This document shows positions 55,890 to 64,000 of a stretch of DNA of 64,000 bases, piece by piece. The translations under genes and the position numbers were made by a program. Under the pieces are notes generated by a model, which was given only the letters and a program-made list of their open reading frames with translations, was not told the DNA's origin and did not search any database. The number at the start of each line of letters is the position of its first letter. Position 1 is the stretch's first letter. Source of the stretch: Forficula auricularia (Eukaryota > Arthropoda > Insecta > Dermaptera > Forficulidae). Location: assembly GCA_024734495.1 (NCBI GenBank), contig JALMQS010000161.1:1597758-1661757 (forward strand), read 5' to 3'.

Positions 55890-57515
55890 TTTAATGGCTG
55901 TTGGATTTCTTTCTTGTTAATGGATAATTGTTGTTATATTAAATTTTCTTTTTGATTTATTATTCCCACCTATTTTCATTTGTGAATAGAGAAAGTTTAA
56001 AGTGGCCCAAATACGAATTTTCAGGAGTAACAATAAACTACACCACGCTAAATTCTGGTAATAATGAAAAATTTTAGAATATTGTTACTGCCACTGAGAA
56101 AGGAGACATAAGGGAATTTCACTTTATATTTCTTTCAATGATCTTTCAAAACACTGAAGAAGTAGGGAAGAAACCTCTAAAACTTCGGTTTTAAATAACA
56201 ACCTCTTCCTTTTTTCAAAGTCGGTTAAAAAGATAGATATAAATAATTTTCTCTCGTTTTTTGAACCTTGGACAGCCCCATCAAAATCTATTCAATTCAC
56301 TTAACAGCCTGTTTCCAAAAACTATAATACTTCACTCGTATTATCCATTTATTTTAATTTTTTTTTTACAATTTCTTCTATCAAAAACGGCTGTAAATAT
56401 TTTGCTAAAAAATCGTGCCAGTTTACAGCGCTTAAATCTACAACAAAGCCTTATATTTGATATTTTAAGAGATATTAATTATTATGTCTATTATTGAATG
56501 CCTGTGCTACCAATTTGTGTGTACGCTCTAGCTCAAAATATAATAAATGATCAAAACAAAATTTTATATTTAGATAATATTGTATATTGAGATTAAAACA
56601 ACTGTTTAAATTCAGATCAAAAATTAGCGGGAGGGGGTTAAAAAGTTGAACCAAATTTCGCACTTTTAGCCTTTAAGGCCCCCTGGAATTATTATCAGCT
56701 TCATAAAATTGTAAGGGAAGGAGGGGTGTATGGTAAAGTCCTGAGATGGCCACAGTCATATTTTTTTTTATGTTATTGATGCGTGACACACCAATCTTTC
56801 TAGACCAGCATTGAGTTCCGCAGTAGAAAAAGAAAGAGAAGAAAGAAGAAATTATAAAGGCTGGATCGGATTCGAAGGTACCTGGGGATGTGGGTCTTGA
56901 ACAGATTAGGATTATAAGGTCGCGGTAAAGACGGTGGTAGGATGCGAGTTCTACTCTGTAAAGATCATATATGGATAAAAGAATTGGTAAAAACGTTAGT
57001 TCGATTCTTATCCAACTTGTCAGCGAAATGAATAATCTCGTGTTTCTTACACTTACCATATAAAATATAAATTGATTTCTTTTTGGACTTGGATATTTTA
57101 TAATTTTAATTTCTTATAACCCTCCCCCTCCATTTTGGGTGACTGATAATTTCAAATAGATAATTATTCTTGCAAGGTTTTAAAAAGTCATCGAAATTCG
57201 GCACTCACTGATCAAAAAATCTAAAACTTAAGGGAAATTATTATTTTGTTGAATATAATCACATCTCTTATTACATATAGGACACTCTCATAAAAAATTT
57301 GAGCTTTTTCAATTTAAAAATTTCATGATTTCAATTTTTCAAGACCTCCCCAAATTTGTGTTCGATTTCAACTAAAATGTTATAAACTCTAAATCTTGAA
57401 AACAAAACAAAAACTATCTAAAATATGAAAGTGTAGGTATAGAAAATTTAATAACTAGTTAACTAACATACTAACAGACATTATGACCAACCTTTTTTTT
57501 AATATAATATACTTA
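55890..57515. other. AT-rich stretch with small repeat ends
   Basis: TCTTCCTTTTTTCAAAGTCGG at 56203-56225 is a GAAGTCGGTT-type end. The 128-codon minus frame (56673-57059) and other frames match nothing I know. Confidence 0.35.
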
Positions 57516-57518
57516 TTT

Positions 57519-57787
57519 ATTAATAAGTTGTAGGGAAATAAGGACAATAGCTTATGAAAATATTTTTTATTTTATGCCAACGTTTCGTCAACTTTGTTGA
57601 CTTCCTCAGGGCTCAAATAAATTAACTTCTTTGCATATTTGTCATTTTATAAATATTCATTCTTAACAAACACATATAGGCTAGTCATCGAACAGAAAAT
57701 ATTTTCCTATTTTTTTTAACGTTGGCATAAAATAAAAAAATATTTGCATAAGCTATTGTCCTTATTTCCCTACAACAACTTATTAAT
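57519..57787. mobile_element. Inverted repeat with a hammerhead-like core at the arm end
   Basis: Arms 57519-57584 and 57718-57787 mirror through AATAAGTTGTAGGGAAATAAGG, ACAATAGCTTATG and TTTTATGCCAACGTT. Only the left arm (minus strand) is preceded by the core. The right arm's similarity starts at AACGTT|GGC, the position where the ribozyme would cleave. Confidence 0.75.
57577..57613 (-). ncRNA. Hammerhead ribozyme-like motif
   Basis: GCC-CTGAGGA (57609-57603)-A-GTCAAC-AAA-GTTGAC-GAAAC (57586-57582)-GTT-GGC. Stem I is GCC/GGC, stem II a perfect 6-bp hairpin, and ACGT in the stem III position is self-complementary. One extra A before stem II. Confidence 0.6.
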
Positions 57788-57789
57788 TT

Positions 57790-58540
57790 AATCGATGAAC
57801 ATAAATAATCAAATTAATAATACTTATTTATATTCCACAAAATAAGTATAAACTTATTGTAGGTAATTTTGTGTTGTAGTTTTATAAATATTTATATTAC
57901 TTGTCTGAGCGTGTCCCCCAGCCTAGGCTTTATTCCTGAAACTTTAATTATTAAGCAATAAAAAATTTACTAAAAGGCTTCTAGGTTGATAGTTAGGCAG
58001 ATTGATTATTTAGTATAATAATTGTTTAAAATATAATGAAATAGTGGAAATGAAGTTGAAAACGTTTCGTTCTAGCTTGTTATTTTACCCTGTTATTTTA
58101 TTGTAAGAATTCGATACCTTTGCTTTGGAAGGCAGCCATTCAGAACTAGTGATCTAACCAATAGCGAAAATAGAATTCTGCCATCATGTGAGAAATATCC
58201 GGAAATAATTTTAAAAGCTCATAATAATTGTCACTAGAGAAATATTTTTTTGAAACCTTGAAACGAAACATGTCTATTGGAGCTTTGTGCTGCTACCTGT
58301 AAGATCGTGGGAAGAAATCCTTGACAATCGTTTACAATAGGAATTACTATGAGTAATATACATGAAGAATTTTCATTTAAAAAATACTTTTTGAATTAGC
58401 TATTTGTTCATGTTCATTAAAAGCTTTGGAGGATCCATTCATATTTGTAAAACCAAGATAATCGTTAGTTTTAAATTATTAGAGATGGAAAAGAATACTC
58501 TCTAAGCTCCGGTCATCAGAACAAGAAAAAAATAATATTT
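57790..58540. other. AT-rich stretch
   Basis: GAAACGAAACATGTC at 58262-58276 and AAAACGTTTCGTTC at 58059-58072 resemble hammerhead 3' halves but lack a CTGANGA box. No gene recognised. Confidence 0.35.
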
Positions 58541-58579
58541 ATTTTGTCATATTTATTTGAATTCCTATTTATCTATGTA

Positions 58580-58984
58580 TGGAGCATAGCCATGTACGGG
58601 TGTGAAACCTGGACAATTGGAAAAGCGGAGAGAAAGAGATTGGAGGCTTTCGAAATGTGGTGCTACAGAAGAATGATGAATATCAATTGGATGGATAAAA
58701 TTACAAATGAAGAAGTTCTTGGAAGAATCGGAGAAAGAAGAACCTTGTGGAAGAGTCTGAAGAAGAGAAGAGGTCAGATGATGGGGCACACACTGAGACA
58801 TGGGGGACTGCTTAGGGATATCTTGGAGGGGGAGGTGGGAAAGAAAAGGGGAAGGGGAAGAACCAGATTAGAATATTTCAACCAAATAATTGGGGATATG
58901 GGATGCCAGACATTTAGAGAGGTTAAACAGCTGGCGGGGGACAGAGTCGAGTGGAGACGGATTGTTGCATCAAACCAGTCTTAG
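58580..58984 (+). pseudogene. RTE/CR1-like LINE reverse transcriptase C-terminal fragment
   Basis: Translation: AMYGCETWTIGKAERKRLEA, FEMWCYRRMMNINWMDKITN-EEVLGRIGERRTLWKSLKKRRGQMMGHTLRHGG, then KRGRGRTRLEYFNQIIGD and a stop at 58982-58984. This is the familiar C-terminus of insect endonuclease-reverse transcriptase ORFs (YGCETWT and the W-x-GH-x-LRH block). The frame is intact over ~135 codons, suggesting a relatively recent copy, but the endonuclease and RT catalytic domain are missing, consistent with 5' truncation during insertion. The start codon given by the frame is not meaningful. Confidence 0.88.
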
Positions 58985-59010
58985 GACTGTAAACTCAATG
59001 ATGATGATTT
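58985..59010 (+). mobile_element. LINE 3' tail with GAT/ATG trinucleotides
   Basis: Short 3' region ACTGTAAACTCAATGATGATGAT following the stop. Trinucleotide tails rather than poly-A fit RTE-type elements. Same tail at 52.86-52.92 kb in reverse. Confidence 0.65.
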
Positions 59011-59014
59011 ATCT

Positions 59015-59830
59015 ACGAATATCGTAACATTACAGTCAGTCGTACGAAATACTTTCTTACTCAAATGTCATAATAACAGAAATTATATTTGTCATCACAT
59101 TTAGAAGATGAAAAGGCTAAATTAAAAAACCCTAATAATTTAAGCTCGTTTTCCACATTACATATTTAGTTATAGGAATTCCTTTCTCTAAAAAAGGTCC
59201 AAATTACCTAGTAAAACTTTATTAATATTATTATTATTATTTTTATTAATAAAATACTATAATTTTTATATTTTCAAAATTTCAGGATTTAGTTCAACTC
59301 TCACATTCTCCTTCATCTGGCTAGGGTCTGATATATGGGTAAAAGATGGGTGGTATTCAGTTTGGGTTATGAATTCCTCGGTAATAGGAGATGCATGATC
59401 CAAAACTTAAAGGGTTGATAAAATTCACAGATTCTCTTCGAGATCATAGAATTATTATCGATACGCTGCCTATAATTATTTATCTATTATACTTATAATT
59501 TAATAAATACAGACCTAATAAAAAATATAGGTGTTTAATTTAACTTCGATTGTGACTTTGAATAGAAAATTTTATTTTTTATTTTTTGTAATTTCCTTAA
59601 ATTGTAAATAATAATAAATAAATGTTGAACTAAAAATATGATGAGCCTCCGTAATAAAATAAAATAAATTTTATTATGGTTTACGATGTAACTTTAAAGA
59701 ATACGAAATTCATTTCTTTATAACCAATATTTAAATTTTAGTAATTTTTATAAAACGTGTATTTAAAAAACAGAATCAGAGTGGTTTGATATTAAACGGA
59801 TTCGAATATGTTATTTACACTCAACAAAAT
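59015..59830. other. AT-rich stretch
   Basis: No feature recognised apart from simple AT tracts. Confidence 0.4.
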
Positions 59831-59831
59831 A

Positions 59832-60176
59832 CAGTGAAACCCCTCAAATCCGAACTAATTGGAGCTGTAGCCTGTTCAGATTTCAATTTGTTCGGATTAG
59901 CCGAAAGCTAATGGTTTGGATATCTAATTGAAGAAAATGGTTCTCTTTCTATCCTTGAGAAGCAGAAGAAAGTTACAAAAAAAGACCTTATTTACTGGGT
60001 TGCACAATCTTGGCAAAATACAAGTGTGAACTTTTACTGCGGAGATCTTGGAAGAAGCTTTGGGCTAGCCTCGAGTTCGAGGAAACACCTACCCAAATTT
60101 GAATTTGTCAAAAAAAACTCGTTTGCATTTCCCGGGATTTCGGATTTCCGGGGTTCGGATTTGAGGGGTTTCACTG
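59832..60176 (+). mobile_element. pogo/Tigger-like MITE, copy 2
   Basis: Perfect 24-bp TIR: CAGTGAAACCCCTCAAATCC + GAAC, inverse at 60153-60176, TA duplications on both sides. The 74-codon frame at its right end is not a gene. Sister copy at 40556-40953. Confidence 0.9.
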
Positions 60177-60179
60177 TAA

Positions 60180-61170
60180 TGTCAATTCGCTACAGTGATA
60201 ATCTGTTTAGAGGCTTGGGTTTTAATCGAATGTCAATGAATCTAAGATAGTCAGCCTAAGAACTAACCGCTCAAAATTTTGAATTTAAAAATAACTTCCA
60301 AATTGGGGATCAACTCAATAATTACTATCTTGAAATTCGTATACTAAATTAGTATTTTATAATTTTTTTCTACGGAATAAAATAATGATTCTATATAAGT
60401 ATATATAGTTATATATAAGAATATTGTATGAAATGAGTTGTTCACGCACATTTCTCATCAAGAAGCTAATATCTATGAATTATATATGATAGTTGCTTTG
60501 GCTCGGTGTTTTTTTTTTTAGTTTTTGTCTTCTCGTTGAGCCATCTCAAGAATCTTGCTTGATTGTTATTACCTACTTTGGTAATGACGTTATTCATAAG
60601 CTTAATCTTGTTATTATACCGGAGATAATTCGACTCCCCTTTTTGCTTTGCTTGATTGTAATAATTATTTGCCTTCATCTCTATTACTATATATAGGAAT
60701 ATCCATCCATAAATATTCTTACAACAAAGGTATAATTAAAATTCTTATTTTTTTTTCAAATATAGTATTATAGAAAGAAATAATAAAAAGAAAGAGAATT
60801 ACTTGTTAAAGTATAATTAAAAAGTGTAGAAAATATATATTTTGATATTTGATATAAATTTATTGTAAAAATCACTTAAAGTGCCCTCTACTTAATCCAT
60901 CATGTGGATAATTTTTCTTATATGTCAAAAACTTTTTAGCACTTACAGGGGTTGAAAATAGCATACAATCCTTCGGTCATGTAAGAAACATTTTCATATT
61001 ATTCTGGATTGATTAGAGGATACTTCAGTGATTATTAACAAAACATAAACTATCGGCAAAACTTAATTTTTATTTACCTTTATTTTAAAAAGCAATCAAT
61101 AATTAGAAGAACAAATTCCGGAAAACATTTTCCCTTATTCATTTATGAAATTTAAAGCAATAGTCATATC
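60180..61170. other. AT-rich stretch
   Basis: No feature recognised. Confidence 0.4.
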
Positions 61171-61173
61171 GAA

Positions 61174-61762
61174 GCTAGAAAGCAATCGTTGCTCCTATGT
61201 CTCGAAAAAACGAACTTTATCAGAAAGTTGAAAAACGATTTAACTAACTATTTTGTAAAGTAAAGAACATTTTGAATTGTTTAAAAATTTAAAATATAAA
61301 ATAGTAGGTAGGTTTCACATAAATAAAAGATCAGATGCTTGTTTAGCACGACTTTATATATATTTCGGGGTATAAGCCCATCTTCAGGAGTTCACAAAGG
61401 AGACTCCTACCTACAATTTTATATTTTAAAAAATTTCTAAAAAAATTTCTTTACTTTATTTAATGTTTCACCAAGAACCTAACACCATTCTCCCTTAACA
61501 TAACTGTTTTGTTCTAGTTAAACACGACGACATATAAAGATTACTAAAAAAACATTTGCAAGAATTTTGACGTATGTATTCAATTTTGATTTTTTTACAA
61601 CATTTAGTGAAAATAATTTAAACATTTTGAACGTCGTAGGAATCTATATAAAAATTCATCGTAGGAGAACGAGACCCAAACCAATCAATCTATTCAGTTT
61701 TTTTCACTGATTCTAATGATATATAAAAAATAGTATTAGATACATCAAAATTGTTTTCTAGC
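61174..61762 (+). mobile_element. TIR element copy 2, containing a nested hammerhead-like element
   Basis: Ends GCTAGAAAGCAAT and the inverse ATTG(T)TTTCTAGC match 17854-18444 in reverse. Shared TCTCGAAAAA, AACGATTTAA, GAATTTTGACGTATG(T)ATT. The block 61245-61503 is foreign and matches the 34.1-kb element. Confidence 0.7.
61245..61503 (-). mobile_element. Nested copy of the 34.1-kb hammerhead-like element
   Basis: AGTAGGTAGGTTTCAC, AAGATCAGATGCTTGTTTAG, ATTTCGGGGTATAAGCCC, CTTTACTTTATTTAATGTTTC, CATTCTCCCTTAACA match 34040-34370. The right arm is shortened. Minus core CTGAAGA (61387-61381), T, GGG...CCC, GAAA (61366-61363), TATATATAAAGTC. Confidence 0.75.
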
Positions 61763-62072
61763 CTAGATATGTAAAATTCTATTTTCAATGTATACCAAAT
61801 AATTATTAGAAAGGGCTATTTTTATATTGACAAAAATCATAAATAGTATAAGTTTTTATTTTTATATTAATACAGGTGTTATGCTAGAAAGATTAAACAC
61901 ATATCCTAAAGTTGATTCTAGCACCATGAAAATAAAAAATTTCAGTAGTTCTGTCCGAATTATAAAGGTGCCGAATAGGTTTGTTAGCTTTTGGTAAAAC
62001 ATTGAAACAATTAGGTAACATAAAATAAATTTATTATCAATCATTATTATTGTTCAGTTCCATAATCAGTGT

Positions 62073-62193
62073 TAGACGTAACAAATCTGAGGAAAAAGTG
62101 AAATAATTAAAAGACCGTGTTAAATCATACTGCTTATGATTTAGCACGGTGTTTAATTGTTTCCTTTTTTCCTCTGATTTGTTACATCTAATT
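62073..62193. mobile_element. 121-bp near-perfect palindrome
   Basis: TTAGACGTAACAAATCTGAG, GAAAAAGTGAAATAATTAAA, GACCGTGTTAAATCATA mirrored around CTGCT. Probably a MITE; only copy in the window. Confidence 0.85.
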
Positions 62194-62199
62194 TATTAT

Positions 62200-63410
62200 C
62201 AATGTTTTTTCAAAGGACTCTAGAAAAGGTAACTTCATCTAATTTACTTTTACACTAAAAGAAGAGTTGTTCTAAGCCTCTGGATTGACGGGAAAAACTC
62301 CCTAAATGAAGAATTGTAAATACAATACATCTATTCTAGATACCTATGGACGCAGATTGCGTTCCATGTGTCAATTCGACCCATAGCTAGGAACAAATCC
62401 CCACCTTAAGAGTAATGGCAAATTAAGGTTAGTTATTCCTCACACAGGGACAAATCATGGCCGCAAATTCGTATTATTTCACGTCAGTGGGCATATAGCT
62501 TAAGATTTATTGAATTCGTAAACATTTCATTTAATTTTATTTTCGTGAGACCATCTATCCCTGACCAAAATGATGAGATATTTTCATCAGAAATCCCATG
62601 ACACGATGTTTCTATCTTTTATGTTTTTGGATTGTTTTTAAATGTGCCTCTTGAGGTGAAGGTATTTTTACTCTATCATTGCTTAAAACAGCTCGAAGAT
62701 TATAAGAAGAAACATCGTGAATAATCTAGAAAATTATAACTACTTTTTTTTTTATTTCACCCAGATGGTCCAAGAATTTCAAATTCATGAATTATTCAAA
62801 ATAAAAAACTATTATTAATTATTATATTAAAAAATCACGAATAATAAGAAATATGATCAAATATTTCTAAATTCATTTCAAATAGTAGAAATCTCTCGAA
62901 AGGGATTATTAAACGAGAAATATGTAAAGAATAAATAATCTGTTTCATTGGCTAAACTACAATAAATCGATTATATATTTTAGTTATCCAATGTGCTCAA
63001 TGACCTATTACTGTCCATTGCCAAAGAATTCAGTGAATTTACAAATATTCAATATATTCGATTGAATGAACAATATTCAAAGGAATATTCAAACGATTTC
63101 TATTTGAAAAATGTTATAATAATAATAATATAAAGAGAGATTATTTGATAATATATTTCTACACAAAAAAGAATCATACCTGACGGTTTAGCTTTTCTAT
63201 AAATATTATATTTTTTGCATAATTTTGATTTTTTTCAAATAAATTCAAATTTACTCAAAAAACGGCCGAAACTATTTCGATTATAACAACATTTCAATCT
63301 ACAATATAGCCATGTATAGTAAATATCGAAAAATTTATATTTTAAGAGATAAATTATTTTAATTAAGTAATGGAGAGGGATTCAGCCAATGGGTAGCCTC
63401 TGCTGAATAA
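62200..63410. other. AT-rich stretch
   Basis: No gene or repeat pair recognised. Confidence 0.4.
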
Positions 63411-63423
63411 AAAACTCCCAATT

Positions 63424-63470
63424 ATAGAAAACGTTTCGGCCTCAATTAAATAATGCCATCATCAGTTCCT
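63424..63470 (-). ncRNA. Hammerhead ribozyme-like motif, intact core
   Basis: GGAA-CTGATGA (63465-63459)-T-GGC-(14 nt)-GCC-GAAAC (63437-63433)-GTT-TTCT. Stem I is GGAA/TTCT with one G-T pair, stem II GGC/GCC, ACGT in the stem III position is self-complementary. No inverted arm follows within the window; the rest (63480-64000) is AT-rich. Confidence 0.5.
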
Positions 63471-64000
63471 AAGAGCTGAAAAAAGCGATAGAGCACACAT
63501 GTAAAATTACAATAAAATTTTTTACAAAAAAAATCCAAACTTGTTAATTACAAAATTATATCTTACAGTATTAGCGACACAATTAATTTTATAAATAAAT
63601 TGTCCGCAGGCAGAATTGTTGTGGATTTTATCATAATATATACAAAATTATATGAATTACAAAATGGTACATAAATCTTGGTGTGCTCTCACTTGATATG
63701 GGCAACGTCTCAAGTACAAATATAGCAAATTTCAATTTCATTCAATTAATAATAATAATAATTATGAGGACATTGATCTAATTAGGATCACTGACCCCTC
63801 ACAAACATCTCTTAATTAAAAGATTTCTCAAAATAATTAACAAACATTAAGAATAACAAAAATTCGAATTCAAAATGACAATATATAAAAATAAAAATAA
63901 AAAATAAATTTTTTCCTTCTCTACCTTTTTTACAATTCTTTCGCCCCTTTCTCAATGTTTATTATACCTGGGCATCAGTATTTGTCAATATTGACAAGTA

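Noticed and set aside
56673..57059. 128-codon minus-strand frame
   Set aside because: Hydrophobic, low-complexity translation of AT-rich DNA with no motif I recognise.
58059..58280. AAAACGTTTCGTTC and GAAACGAAACATGTC words
   Set aside because: Only the GAAA side is present; no CTGANGA partner, so chance or strongly decayed.

Overview
This is an AT-rich window from an animal genome, most likely an insect or other arthropod. Genes are very sparse, repeats are dense, and the one recognisable host exon has a GT..AG intron structure. That exon (26386-26928, + strand) encodes a Pro/His/Asn-rich N-terminus followed by one complete LIM zinc-finger domain, and matches the LIM-only protein LMO4 family. 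A 3' splice site lies upstream of its ATG and a 5' splice site follows the first LIM domain. No exon for the second LIM domain was recognised in the remaining ~37 kb, so the window appears to lie around and downstream of an early exon of a gene with long introns. Several less AT-rich, non-repetitive islands (about 1.44-1.76, 5.44-5.82, 20.69-21.08, 23.57-23.87, 33.06-33.48, 39.29-39.71, 41.44-41.65, 48.70-48.94 and 55.58-55.88 kb) have homeodomain-core and E-box words and could be regulatory elements of this developmental gene. That is inference.

Almost everything else that can be named is mobile or repetitive DNA. Protein-coding relics: a Jockey/CR1-like LINE reverse-transcriptase C-terminus (22.76-23.03 kb), an RTE/CR1-like RT C-terminus with a trinucleotide tail (58.58-59.01 kb) plus a second 3' tail of that family on the other strand (52.86-52.92 kb), and a pogo/Tigger transposase fragment inside near-complete termini (53.72-54.49 kb). 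Non-autonomous elements: two Helitrons with a minute Helitron-like unit at one end (24.13-24.78 and 47.75-48.28 kb), pogo-like MITEs with TA duplications (40.56-40.95 and 59.83-60.18 kb), a 1.75-kb element with ~320-bp inverted repeats (9.81-11.56 kb), a ~600-bp TIR family (17.85-18.44 and 61.17-61.76 kb), several tRNA-derived SINE families, hAT-type ends, many perfect or near-perfect foldbacks, a MITE carrying a 10-bp minisatellite (13.27-13.72 kb) and a ~103-bp satellite array (50.47-51.68 kb).

The most unusual theme is a recurring small motif at the centre of about a dozen otherwise different repeats. It reads CTGANGA, then a short hairpin, then GAAA, often followed by C and a UH-type triplet. 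This is the catalytic-core layout of a type I hammerhead ribozyme. The best examples are at 45.24-45.30 kb (13-bp stem I and 5-bp stem II), 43.24-43.28 kb, 57.58-57.61 kb and 63.43-63.47 kb. Hammerheads are known in Penelope-like retroelements, retrozymes and some satellites, so these may be hammerhead-bearing non-autonomous retroelements. Most copies have one extra base between CTGANGA and stem II, so catalytic activity cannot be assumed. Several of these repeats form long inverted repeats, and some are interrupted by, or inserted into, other transposons.
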